Shown piece after piece: positions 44,470 through 56,299 of a stretch of 64,000 nt of DNA. Each line of letters starts with the position of its first letter. The first letter of the stretch is position 1. The stretch covers positions 241,025-305,024 of the forward strand of contig NW_019091675.1 in NCBI RefSeq assembly GCF_001949145.1, in the 5' to 3' direction. The stretch is from Acanthaster planci (lineage: Eukaryota > Echinodermata > Asteroidea > Valvatida > Acanthasteridae). A program made the translations under genes and the position numbers. Below the pieces are notes generated by a model. It saw only the letters and a program-made list of their open reading frames with translations, was not told the origin of the DNA and did not search any database.

Positions 44470-47156
44470 CCATGGAGGAAGGGTGTCGCACAGCAACGAG
44501 TGGACAGGCCAGGGAGTAAGACGGCAAAAGTTAGGAAATCTTCGCTTTTTATAGAGAATTCGGGCTTCTCGTATCATGAATATACATGCACATGTGACTC
44601 TTTAGAGGAGTAACTAATGAGGATTACCCCGCTGCTGTCTCAAAGCAGAATGTGTGCAAATACAGCATACCTAATGCAATATGCGCCACGCAGGTGCAGG
44701 TCACGCGCAAGCAGGCTGGCTCATGACGGAAATGTCTCCCGCCCGCGTGGCAGGAGAGCGGAGCAAGAGGAGAGCGGCGTCACGCGGGGCAGGTCAATCA
44801 TTCTATGCATATTCATGATGGTCGCAAGGGTCAAATGCAATACACAACTGCATTCAGAAGCTTTATACACAACGATGCTATAGTGATGCATTATATGAAG
44901 AAAACTCTTAGGCGTAAGTGCAACATGATGAATAACAGTAATTCAGAGATACACAACACTATCTTTTATGGCCTTCCCTTTTCCAGGTTAATTTGATGCT
45001 GGAGGCCAATGTATTCTAATCCCAATACATCTCTATATTGTGCGCTAAGGCAGCTGTGGCTGGTCACCCGTTGTATAGGCCTAGCATTGGTTCATCTTTA
45101 GCTGATATGACAACTGTGCCTGGTTGCTTTTTTAATCATTGTTAATCATACATGTAGTTGTTCTCCTGCAGTTTTTTGTAGGACACGAATTCTTTGCATT
45201 TTTCTTCGAAATGATTCAACATAAATACCCAATATATCCTCATAAGTGTAACTTCAAATTTTAAACGACCTCCTTCCTTATTCTCTTATTGATATCCTTT
45301 TTTTCCAATCTTTCTCCTGAACAAAACGAGGAATTTAACAAATCTGAAGCACAAGCTCGGGCTGATCCCTGATGTCTGTTTTGCAGTGTTGAAGGTTTTT
45401 CAATTAAATTTCTCAAAATTAAATCTACATATTTGTTTAACTGGAGACAAGTCAGCTTGATTATCTATTCACAATCAACAAAATTCAATTGAATGTATAT
45501 TAATTTCATTTTCTTTCTTTTGTTACAAAATTAAACAAATTGGGAGTTACATTAAGAGATTTCAATCGAGTAATCTGATTAAAATCTTACACTGGAAATT
45601 AATTATAACCACCTCTAGTACATCTAAGCCCAAATACATGAAGTACATACACTGCTAGAACAGTTGAGCTATCCTGACGACCTTGAAGATTTTCCAACAA
45701 AAGAAAGAAGGCCCCGCATGCATAAAAGGGCAAGTCCAAACCAAGCAGTACTGTAAAGGCAATTACGAAAGGCATCAAGAAACAGGGGACGTACTGCCAC
45801 TATCGGCAAACAGGTTGTCCAACCATATAGCAAGGACAGTCCAGCACATCGTTTGCCATGGTGGGGCTGTAAGGAATTAAGCTGTCTAGTCTCTGGGAAA
45901 TGGACTGGTTACCAGTTTATGGAGACAGGGACAAACTCAGGGGCATTGAAAATCGCTTAAGTCACATCCTATCAAACTTAAATCCGGTCAAAGGGGGACA
46001 TAAGGTGGTGCTCGGATTCTCCAGTGTATCCAAATCTAACGGATGTTTAATGTTGCAGGCCAGTAAATAGGCCCAAAATTACCTGCGCGGACCAATTCTC
46101 TGGTATTATAGCTTTTTGTGGCACATGGACTAGGTGGTTTGTTACAAAAAGTGGATGAAATGCAGGGGTAGGACTGTCTGCTTGTATTTCTGAAAGTATC
46201 GGATCAAATGAGGCTCTCCAAATTGCTCTATTTTGCCATGGAGTGTAGGCATCACTTTCCAAAATGGCAATAGGCCCCCTGACTGTTTTGAGGGGTAATT
46301 TTCTCTGGAGAAAAATAACTTCAAAAGACATCGGTTAAACCACTGAAAATTGAAAGGAAAATGAAAGATGAGGAAATGAGCTTTAATTTGGTATTTGTCT
46401 TGAACACCTGTGAAACTTGTGAGTAATTTTCCTGATATTTTGAAGTGGGGATATTTATCACTGTTGTCTATGGCATCTGACTGGTCTGCACCCTTAAACA
46501 ACTGCGATAGGGGTCAGGAGGTTGGAGGGTAAGCAATGAGAAATTTATCCGCGTTGGTGCTTATAAGACCACACTCGTGGCCAATCATCGCCGCCTGGCA
46601 AAATTTAAACCTCAGGTACCACAGTCGCAAGAAGGGTTATCTGTCGTCCCACACTTTTGCAGAACGATGATGGGTTGTTCTTGTATAGAGTGTGCGAATT
46701 CTATTCAGGGTTGGCCATTGCTTGTGGGACTGGGGTAGTCAAACGGGGTGGTTTCACCGTAAGGTCTGTTATGACATTTTCATTGTTGGTTTGGGGGTTT
46801 AACGTGTTCTGCGCGCGTCTCTCAGTCTTTGGGCCAACGTCTTCCAGAGATATGACTGAGGACCGGAAGGGTTTGCAGGACTTCAAATGCATGTTGGGCA
46901 AGTTGTTGACGTCATCGTGAATGCGAAGGTCAGGGTTAGCCTCGATAGTGTACGTACAAGTCCTTCAGCATCCTCTCCCTTTTACGTGTACTTGGTGGGA
47001 AGATTTGATTCTTTCTCTGATTTTTTTTAAATAATTATCTTAGTAATTTTAAGAATTACTACGGGGTGATTACCGGAAGTTTGTTAACTTTGAAATCAGA
47101 GTTATTACATGTACTCATTATTTTTGGAACAATTTGTCTCTACAGACTGTTATCTT
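44470..47156. other. No gene recognised
   Basis: AT-rich. Minus-strand frames at 46047-46501 and 46701-46901 have ordinary-looking composition but no motif and no splice context that I can support. Confidence 0.4.
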
Positions 47157-47757
47157 TTAGGCATGCTCCTCTTCGTCATGAAACAGTCCGGCAAATTTTT
47201 CAGCATGTTTAGGCAAAACTCTATTCAAGGCTTTGTTGACGTTCATGCCTTTATCAAGTTTTCCATCGAGATCATCCACAATGTCCTTGTGAGTTTCATT
47301 TTTCCTCAAATATAGGTTACTTGACAGGAACTCCTTATAGTTGTCGAAAATGTCTTGTTTGACTGCCCAGAGGGTCTGTCTGTTTGCCTTCTGCCTGGCT
47401 TGATCTTCATCCATGCCTTCGTTGACGTAGTTGTCATATTTTTCATCCCTAATCCCCCATGTGTTTCTCTAGCTTCATCAGCCAGCCAATCTTGGTAGGC
47501 AGCATTGTCTTCCAAATCTGAACTCTCTTCATCCGAGGTTTCGTCATCGACCTCCTCAACAGAATCCGAGTTTTCGTCAGCTTCATTCATGTCTGATTCC
47601 TCCTCAACGTGGATATTTTCCATGTGCCTCTCTAGATTAAACTTCCGTCCGAAGCATTTGTCACACTGGTGACAAGCGTAGGGCTTGGCTGTATAAATAC
47701 CATTCATGTTGACTCTGCGAAGGATGACCTTCAAATGACACGAAACAAGTGAAAGCG
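47157..47757 (-). pseudogene. C2H2 zinc-finger protein with acidic linker, frameshifted
   Basis: From the gap edge the minus strand encodes a C2H2 finger (YACHQCDKCFGRKFNLERHM-ENIH: C-x2-C-x12-H-x4-H), then an acidic stretch (EEVDDETSDEESSDLEDNA), then AYQDWLADEARETHGG. At about 47450 the frame shifts. It continues as DEKYDNYVNEGMDEDQARQK, WAVKQDIFDNYKEFL and VLPKHAEKFAGLFHDEEEHA to a stop at 47157. One indel next to a G run would explain the break; it may be an assembly error beside the gap. The N-terminus is lost in the gap. Finger plus acidic linker plus helical tail looks like a multicopy family often found near mobile DNA; that is my impression only. Confidence 0.6.
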
Positions 47758-48336
47758 NNNNNNNNNNNNNNNNNNNNNNNNNNNNNNNNNNNNNNNNNNN
47801 NNNNNNNNNNNNNNNNNNNNNNNNNNNNNNNNNNNNNNNNNNNNNNNNNNNNNNNNNNNNNNNNNNNNNNNNNNNNNNNNNNNNNNNNNNNNNNNNNNNN
47901 NNNNNNNNNNNNNNNNNNNNNNNNNNNNNNNNNNNNNNNNNNNNNNNNNNNNNNNNNNNNNNNNNNNNNNNNNNNNNNNNNNNNNNNNNNNNNNNNNNNN
48001 NNNNNNNNNNNNNNNNNNNNNNNNNNNNNNNNNNNNNNNNNNNNNNNNNNNNNNNNNNNNNNNNNNNNNNNNNNNNNNNNNNNNNNNNNNNNNNNNNNNN
48101 NNNNNNNNNNNNNNNNNNNNNNNNNNNNNNNNNNNNNNNNNNNNNNNNNNNNNNNNNNNNNNNNNNNNNNNNNNNNNNNNNNNNNNNNNNNNNNNNNNNN
48201 NNNNNNNNNNNNNNNNNNNNNNNNNNNNNNNNNNNNNNNNNNNNNNNNNNNNNNNNNNNNNNNNNNNNNNNNNNNNNNNNNNNNNNNNNNNNNNNNNNNN
48301 NNNNNNNNNNNNNNNNNNNNNNNNNNNNNNNNNNNN
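47758..48336. other. Assembly gap (579 N)
   Basis: Run of N between the zinc-finger remnant and a satellite. Confidence 0.98.
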
Positions 48337-48628
48337 TTGCTCAAACTGCTCTATGCATTGCTCTTTTACTCGTTTTATTACTCTTTTACTCTTTTCACTG
48401 TTCAACTTTTTCTTTTTATCGTTCAAATTGAGTTTTTTGAGGTGTATATTGATCTTTTCATTGTTAAAATATATTCTTTTCATTGCTCAAACGGATCTTC
48501 TATTTTTATTGTTCAAAACAAACTTCATATTTTTCAATTGGTCTTTTTATTGTATAAATTGGTCTTTTTAATGTATAAATTGCTCTTTTCATTGTATAAA
48601 TAATGCTCCGTTTATTGCTCAAATCTCG
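48337..48628 (+). repeat. AT-rich satellite, about 21-24-bp unit
   Basis: Degenerate units such as attgctcttttcattgtata and ttggtctttttattgtataa, with related cattgctcaaac and ttgttcaaaa forms. The array touches the gap, which it probably enters. Confidence 0.75.
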
Positions 48629-50469
48629 TTGGTAATCTCATTGGACTGTGTAGGCTTGGCGTTTTCTTCCCTCTGCAATAAAAAGGCCAATCTGAAAAGT
48701 AAAGAGTTCTGGATTTGCATGAAACGACTTTGGGCTGGGGGAAAAGAAGAAGAATCCGAACACACTTCACCATTTCGGTGGACCGGGATAGAAAGCTGGA
48801 GTTGGTGTCTGAAGTGGGGAAGTTGATGAGTATATCTGAGACTTCGGGGTGTGGATCTTGATCGTTGGCTCAATATGCAGAGGCTTTGGGGTAGTTGGTA
48901 TAGCGGTGGCGGCGGTAGTCGCAGGTGGAATGCTTTCCAGAATTTGAGAAGGGAGACTGTGAGGATGTAGGTCTTAATGAGGACTTCTTGGATTTAAGAT
49001 GGGAAAGAAGTAATTAAGAAGTAATGGACGCCACAATGAGATATCGCGAGGAGACGACATGAATGATCTCGAGGAAGAGTACATCCCTTAATAAGTGGAC
49101 TGAATTTTAACAAACTTCTTTACACGCATGGGGTGTATACTTTGGGCCGAGGTCGGCGAAGAAAGCGCGAGATAACTGCAAAACTAAAGCTGCTACTGGG
49201 AGGTGGCCGGGGGCCGTAGCCGTAGCAGGCAAGTGTTGGTCCAAAATCAGCTGTGAAGGAGTGAGTCAAGTCACCGACATCGACAAATGACACTCTGCTG
49301 ATCACAGGCTGGGTAAAATGTTTTTGAAAACGGTAATGGACCGGTTTCTTAAATTGGCGAATGACACTCGTGGTGGGTACATGAACTGGTATATCAGAGA
49401 GCCAACCTCGGCAAATGTCACTCTGCTCCGAGAAACCTTGAAAAACAGAGCGCAACACATGTCATTCATGGCAAGTGTCGCCTCGACTCGACCACGCAAG
49501 GGAAAAGGCACGTCAGGTTGTCCTCAAAAGACCGCAAAACTACACATCTACTGGCACATCTAAAAGGACTGAAAAGAGAAAACAGGACCAGGATGAAACA
49601 TGATAAACAGAAGTAAGCATATTTATGGGACACCTGTATGAAATTTTTGAAATTAGGAAACAGCTGGACAACTGCTCTTATATGCTTGTGAATCTTTAGT
49701 CCAGTTGTTTTACTCCTGGAAAACGAAGATGAGAAGTAAATGTACATGTCTTCCTCGGGTTAAGGAATTGAAGTATACAGCAAAAAATACTGAGTAATGA
49801 TTATGAGAATGAAATTTTGACGGATGGACGAATGACATTAAAAAGGTGGATTAGAACCTGACTGTCAGTCTAATCGGAACTCTTAACAATGAAGTCATAA
49901 TGAAGTCCAGGAAAACGAAATAATGCCATTCAAGAAATGCATGATTTAGGCGGGCAGTGACTTAATACATATAACAATCAATATACCAATGACCAGAGTA
50001 GGAATAACGAATTAAGGGGAACTCTTTCAGAACTATTGAATTATTAGAATATATAGTTGTTTTACATCGAAAACCAAGAAATTGAAATGTACATAATTGC
50101 CTCTTTGGGTTCAGGAACTGAAGCGCCTTGGGTTGGCCATGTGAGTGCATTGTTGCAATACCGAAAGAGGCAGATGGTTGTAGCAAACACGGAATAGTCT
50201 GAAAATAAAATAGGGAAAGGTATTTTTCAAACTGTCACACCTGGCTATAAGGTTTGGTGACGAAAAGACAGAAAGAAGTAAAACATGAGAAATTTCGAAA
50301 ACACGTCTGGATATTCATAAGCAGAGATGGGTTATAAGTATTAGAAATGTCATTACGCGTGCGGTCACTTGCCACCTTGGAAAGTGCACTCTTCACGGGT
50401 CGATATATCTGCAGTACACATCCGATCAGATTTAAAGCTATTGCCAGAATCGTGAGCAACGATGTGCAG
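48629..50469. other. No gene recognised; weak repeat at 49280-49480
   Basis: A degenerate repeat (aatgacactc / aaatgtcactctgct) recurs three or four times between 49280 and 49480. Expected to contain the promoter of the larger CPCG gene if transcription starts here. The frame of exon 50470 stays open upstream to an ATG at 50347. Confidence 0.4.
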
Positions 50470-50610
50470 ATGGATGACGAGGATTTAGAAATGAGTCCAG
50501 TCAAACAACAGAATTTCAGGTCCAGAGGCATATCAAAGTTTGAGGATAACTTAAGACCAAGGAGCCTCAGGCAACTCTTTCTTCAGCGGTTACCTCCTTC
50601 CAACAAACTG
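50470..50610 (+). CDS. Larger CPCG gene, exon 1 (proposed)
   Basis: ATG at 50470 opens MDDEDLEMSPVKQQNFRSRG, then ISKFEDNLRPRSLRQLFLQR and LPPSNKL, ending at a donor CTG|GTAATT in phase 0 that fits the next exon. An acidic start followed by an Arg/Leu-rich helix resembles the LL-x2-R-x-DEDDFE region of the smaller gene in flavour only. An in-frame ATG at 50347 would add 41 residues. Alternatively ATG 50470 follows an AG and may begin an internal phase-0 exon. Moderate confidence: the splice sites are usable, but no transcript supports them. Confidence 0.5.
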
Positions 50611-51738
50611 GTAATTGCAAGAAATCCCAGAAATTGTCCATTATTCTACGAAGACTTGAGACAAGTTTTTACACTGATAATTTGTCCAAGTTGTGAATTA
50701 CTTTCGATTCTATCTGTTGCCACATTTGCATTGGATCATAGTTGAGATGTAGTTATTGAAAGATTTCTCTAGGTTTTATTGTTCCATTCCTACACCTTCT
50801 TATTTTGTATAAATCAAGACACGTATTGTATCCTTATGTCATGACTGGCCATCTATATGAGGAGATCAGCTTAAATTATTAATTTAAGGATGACAAGGCA
50901 GAGTAAATCGGGCAGATAAGAGTAAAAACTGCCTTAATAACAGAGTTTAATTTCACATCAACTTCTGGGAATCGAAATGTTTGGTTACAAGAAACTGTAC
51001 TGTTCTCGTTAATTTCTGCTAATTGTTGCTTATTAATTGATTAATTCAATTCATTTATTCCCCAAATGCCCGGCTGGTGTGCGACTGTGGAGTTGGCCTT
51101 CCAGATACCTTCTAATAAAAAAGATGTGTGGAGTAAAGAGCGAAACCCACGTGTAAAACGAGTCGCCAAACAAACGAACAGCTGTGGCACAATTAACACA
51201 AGTGCGCTTCACGTGAAACTTTCACTTTCAAGATGGTTAATACTTACTCCCAAATCACTCATTCACCAAATGCTCAGCAAGTCGGGTCAGACACTATGAT
51301 AAAATAGACAACGAATCAGCTGTTACACAGTCAAAAGTTCGTTTTCGTGTCGAAGTTTTGATCACAAGATACTCACGCTGTGGCGCCTTTACATCAGACG
51401 GGAAGAGTTCACTCGCCCACTGCGATCTCTTCGTGGGCGTTTGTTAAACACATTAACTTCTAATGGGCTTGGCGGCGTGCCAAATAAAATACAGTGTGCC
51501 CCCCCCAAAAAAAACAGGTTCCCTTCACTAACTCTTCTGTTTACAGTCCTAGAAACAAAATCTCGAAGCAGATTGAAATCATATTATACAATCAAATCTA
51601 CTCAAACTCAAAGAAAAACAACAGAGGAATAATGCTCCAGATAGTATTTGGTCCTTATTTTTTACAGTTGATGTAGTGGGTAAATGTATAACAGTATTTT
51701 CTTATTCGCAACTTTTTTGTTTACTTCCCTAATTTAAG

Positions 51739-51842
51739 GTGGCTCCTCAGAAAGATGCTCTTAATGCTGTGCCTGACTTGCAAAAAGTATATGAAAAAGA
51801 TGGGGATGAGGAACGCAAGGAAGATCCCGATTCAAAAAATGA
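51739..51842 (+). CDS. Larger CPCG gene, exon 2
   Basis: Acceptor with a clear pyrimidine tract (cttttttgtttacttccctaatttaag shape, ending 51738), 34 codons (VAPQKDALNAVPDLQKVYEK, DGDEERKEDPDSKN), and a strong donor GA|GTAAGA in phase 2. The next exon begins with the single T needed to finish the split Asp codon and continues in the same acidic style, which is good internal support. No domain. Confidence 0.6.
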
Positions 51843-52076
51843 GTAAGACGACGCCGTTTTTTGTTTCGTACATCTTTACAAGTTCAGTTATACTCATCTT
51901 TTATAGCACATCGTATAAATCCTTCCCAAAACATGCTTACTAGGGCCTATGTAATATTCGTAATGCAAATTATCCAAGAAGGTATCACTCGTTTTCTTGT
52001 TAATCGCCTTCTCGATGACCCTTTCATCGATGCCCTCTGAAAAATGATGAACCATTTCATTCTTTTCGTCCCTCAG

Positions 52077-52216
52077 TGAAGCTGGAACTGATGGAGATGA
52101 AAATAGTGACAAGGGATCGGAAGCAGACAGTGAGGAAAGTGATGTTCCTCGGAGAAAACCATTCAAGAGAGGGAGAGACCAGACGAGAATAAGAGACAAC
52201 CAGGAGGATTTGTCAG
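52077..52216 (+). CDS. Larger CPCG gene, exon 3
   Basis: Excellent acceptor (tttcattcttttcgtccctcag). Encodes EAGTDGDENSDKGSEADSEE, then SDVPRRKPFKRGRDQTRIRD and NQEDLS: an acidic block followed by a basic cluster that could be a nuclear localisation signal. The donor TCAG|GTAGGA is phase 1. 140 bp, consistent with both neighbours. Confidence 0.68.
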
Positions 52217-53779
52217 GTAGGATAATTTTACACAGAATCTCCACCAGCTATTCAACTCATGAAATGATTCGCCACCAATTTACCCAATGTAAGAGCCTGG
52301 TAAGGAGGGGAACATGGCTGTCACATGAGTAAACCTCTTATCCATATCAATTTGAAATGCAAATACGCAACACAAATATGGGTACATGTAACAGTTAATC
52401 TTTACATCAAAATGTGCACTTTCGTATGCTTTGGCTGTTGTGCACTAGGCTCCAAAAAGTAGTAACTTAATCAATATTGGGCAAATATTTTTAACCCGTA
52501 GACTTTGATCTTGAAACTGTTAACTTCAGATTGTCTGCTGTTAAAGTTTTATCTAAAGTGTTATGCATTATTGGTTTATTTTCAAACTTCTTGTGGCGTG
52601 CAGGCTGGATCGTGGCTTAATTTACAAAAATTCATAAATTTTTATTCATAAATACATGGGACAGTTTTTCCATTCCTATTGGTCGAAACGCATCATGTGA
52701 CCGTATATTAACATTTTTATAATGCCCGCTGAGAAATGATAATGCCCGCTACTTAAACCACGCGCTGGCATCTGGATACAAGACGGTTCAATCGGGTCTG
52801 ATTGGTCAGGAGTGTGTGTGCGTGCTACGCGCCACGTTCATTGAAGGGGGTTCTATTGGACAACTTTCAAAAGGGGATATATACCATAAAATGGACGGGG
52901 GTGTTCAGAAAAATGAAAGTAAAATTTTAGAACAAAATCGATGGAAATCCATCATATGTTGACTTCTTTTGACTCTCTGATTTAAAAGGTATTTATGAAA
53001 GGGAAGAAATATGTGCTGGGCCGGTGTCTCATCTTTCCGGCGTGCTCGGATTTCCGGAAGAACTCACCGGATAAATGAGCACGTTGCCGACTAAGAAACG
53101 TGCCCACTCATCGACCGGTGTGCTATGTTTTTCTAGTCGCACATGTACATGTACATACACTCGGGGTCTGGTTCCGCATTTGGCGCAGTCCAGGGGTAAA
53201 TAGAAGGGAGCAAATATACAGAGGAGACTGTATGGAAAGGTTAACTTGTTTGATCCACATTCCACGCATCACAGCCGCACCAGGGGGTGTATTTTTTCAG
53301 TATTTCCTATAAACGCAATGCGTACAATTATGCTAAGACACTGAGAGAATGGCCACAGTGAAGAGCAGGCCCTTTTACAACGCCGCTGTTATTACTGGGT
53401 ATTGAGCTAGATAGTCACAAGTCAGTCTGCCCCTTGCCCAACTTTGGTCCCTGCCTGAGACCTGATGCTCCTCTATGCCGATTCCGTTATTCCAAATGAG
53501 GATACGACCCACTTCGCAGATACCGTTTGTTCTGTGGTACTGTGCTTGTACACGTACATGTACATGTACACTATAACATAATAGACGAAATGTCTGCAAA
53601 AACCACTTCGACGGGGGCGCACGGACGTCCGCACGAACTCTCACATGCCGTGACCATGTGATGTGGGAACTCAGCACGCCGATAAAGAGTATGAGCGGCC
53701 ATCAGAGCAAAAAAAAAGAAGACTATTGGACAAACATAAAATTAATACGAAATTAATACATTTACTTAAGTCTACCGCA

Positions 53780-54290
53780 AATTATACAACCCCACGAAAT
53801 AATATAACCCCACACTATTACGTAACCCCGGAAAATTACACAACTCCACCAAAAGAGTCAATTCCCCGAAATTAACCCCGTCCACAACCGCGGCTTTGTG
53901 CGAAGATTAGTGCATACCACACATACTGTCTATACACCGTGCAACTGCGGGTTCAATGTGGGCCTGCTGCTGGCCAGAGCTTTGCATACTGGGCATACCA
54001 CAGCCCAGCAGTCACGGTCAAAAGAATACCGGCTTGAAGGGGTTTTAACCCCACACACGTTTATATAGCCCTACCCAGCGAAAATTAAATTCCCGGCAGT
54101 TATACTATTCCCCAAAAGTAGATAACCCCGGAGAAACATATAACCCCGAAGAAGAATACAACCCCGAAAAATGTTAATTCGAAAAACATATATAACCTGC
54201 ATAATTGTATAACCTGGCATAAATACAACTCGGCGGCAAAAACAGTAATCCCCAAGCCCAAAAGAAAACCCCGCAATGAAATTGTTTCGC
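53780..54290. repeat. ATAACCCCGAA-type satellite in intron 3
   Basis: Two runs (about 53780-53880 and 54080-54290) of degenerate units of about 17 bp: ataaccccggagaaacat, ataaccccgaagaagaat, acaaccccgaaaaatgtt. Translated on the minus strand they give repeated GYxFLRGY-like peptides; not taken as coding. Confidence 0.7.
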
Positions 54291-55265
54291 AAACAGACTG
54301 ACCCTTTTCAAACGTCAGATGGCGTTTTGCATTGTTTACCATCATACAGACAGCTGATTATCATAAAACTTTTAGAGTCGGACAGCGGAAGTTCGTACAT
54401 TTTGTGATTAATTTATTTGGATAGTTAATATTTTTCTACATTTTTTGCTTAATTAATTCAATGTAATTTATATTCATTTATTTCCTTGTTCTTACTGTCA
54501 AATGTACTCCAATTAATCAGCCATGAATATTGATATTTCATTGGCAGCAAATCACGGCACGATGACTAGATGGTCCATGGATGCTATTTACACACGAGGC
54601 TAGCGCCGAATTTAAAAAATATTCCCGTAGACACTATAAAATATATAGACTAAAAGAAATTCCCGCACATCTGTAGACACTGTACGCACGTACGTGTACT
54701 TACGTATGGGTCATACACGTTCATGTGCATACTGTACTGTACATGTACATGTATGTGCACAATGTACATGTGCTGTACATGTACATACAGGAATATGTAC
54801 GGCACATTGCATGCACAGTACAGTAGATTCAGTGGCGTGCATAATCCCGGCGCTCCAGTGCTGTTCCGTGTCAGTTTGGCCTGGCTATCGCGTCGATAGA
54901 AAAAGAAAAATATAAAATAAAACGGAAAAAGAGTCACTTGTGAAAGGAAAAAAAAACGAGAAATTCTGGCCCGTCAATAGCTAAAAAGCGGAAAATTAAA
55001 TTCGGTATTTTCAACAAAAAAGCGGCAATCCGCTACAAAGCGGAGATTTCACACCGCTGATAATTTAAAACAAGCAAAATCATGCTGACAAGAATATCAG
55101 ATTAAATCCGTGCTCTGATATATAATATTCTTGTCGATATTCTTATCACGGTACTACGCAGCCCTTCCATATTTCTAGAAATCATGTTAAAAATTTTTTC
55201 GACATGCCAATTTCCGCAAAACAGTGTATTTGGTCATAAATGCATTGCTTTCATGCACTCTGCAG

Positions 55266-55497
55266 GCAGTGAGGACAGCGTAGAAAAGCCCTTCTCTAAG
55301 TCAAGTCCTGGAAGCAAGTGTCAAGTGGAGTCTGACTCAGAGTCATCACAAGACATCAGTCCTGGACGGAAACGAAAATTTTCGAAACCCGTGGTGAGCA
55401 ACGATGGGGAGGTGGAAGACGACGATTTCCAAATGACTGCAAAGCCAAAGGACCCAGCCCCAGGCAGCTACTGCAGTAAACCTCTCCTAAGAAATCG
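55266..55497 (+). CDS. Larger CPCG gene, exon 4
   Basis: Acceptor ctttcatgcactctgcag, phase 1 in and phase 2 out (AATCG|GTAATT). Encodes GSEDSVEKPFSKSSPGSKCQ, then a Ser/Glu-rich stretch (VESDSESSQDISPG), a basic cluster RKRKFSKP that could serve in nuclear import, then EVEDDDFQMTAKPKDPAPGS. Mostly disordered in appearance, with several SP sites. The split codons on both sides match exons 3 and 5 exactly. Confidence 0.72.
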
Positions 55498-56011
55498 GTA
55501 ATTACAAGGAATCCAATGAATTATTTCTCATTGACGAAAACATGTTTTGATACATGTATTTCTAAGCTGTAGAATATTTATGATTCTATGTTCTTGTTAT
55601 CACCACTGGTTTCAAATCCAAGTTGTTGAGCTGTCTGCCTGTAATTTTTTCCCAGTGGCGTATACAGGTTTTTTGGGGGGCGGCGCAATGTGAATTTTCT
55701 TTCCAGAAACGACGATATGAATTGTTTTTCATACTGAATAAAATCCGCACTCATCCTGTGTTTGAAAGAAATTGAAAAAATAAGAAATTTAAGTATAATT
55801 GAAATTAGCAAAATGCCTCCCAGAGGGGCACCTTGCCTCCCTCCCCCTCCAGCCGCTGGCTCCTTCCAAGATAACATGGCCATAGTTTTTAACATTCATT
55901 TCTTACCTTTTTGCTGGATAGGAGTGACTACACTGCCGTGTACTTTTTTATAACAAGGTTATTCCAGTTCACTCGTTAATAAACACTTCCATATCAATTA
56001 CACTCTCACAG

Positions 56012-56055
56012 TGATGCTGGAAGCGACGAAGATGACAAGCAAGATGATGAGTCAG
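56012..56055 (+). CDS. Larger CPCG gene, exon 5 (micro-exon)
   Basis: A 44-bp exon: acceptor ttacactctcacag, coding DAGSDEDDKQDDES, donor TCAG|GTGAGG. Phase 2 in and phase 1 out, as exons 4 and 6 require. Its opening DAGSDEDD echoes exon 3 (EAGTDGDE), suggesting the acidic exons arose by duplication. Confidence 0.65.
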
Positions 56056-56299
56056 GTGAGGTCATTTTGCAAAATACAAAACACTTTATTAATGCATTTA
56101 ACATCCAGCAGGGGGGCATTTCAACTCATTTAATGTTTCGAAGCCACATTGTGCAATAACCGGATTGTGGGTTTTAAGTTAATTTTCTTTTCGTTATCGG
56201 ACGACAGGTGGATTGCACTTTTCAGAGCGCATCTTATTATGTAACACGTTCCTGAATTCCACTTTAAATCCGAGGCATTCCCTGCCCTAACTTCACCCT

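Noticed and set aside
46047-46501. Two overlapping minus-strand frames of about 100 codons
   Set aside because: No motif or homology I recognise, and the two frames do not form a consistent exon.
47749-48603. Long open frames of 227-284 codons across 47.7-48.6 kb
   Set aside because: Mostly N translated as X, with satellite sequence at the end.
53663-53875. Plus-strand frame with repeated Asn-Tyr-Thr-Pro peptides
   Set aside because: It is the translation of a 17-bp satellite, not a repeat protein with any other support.
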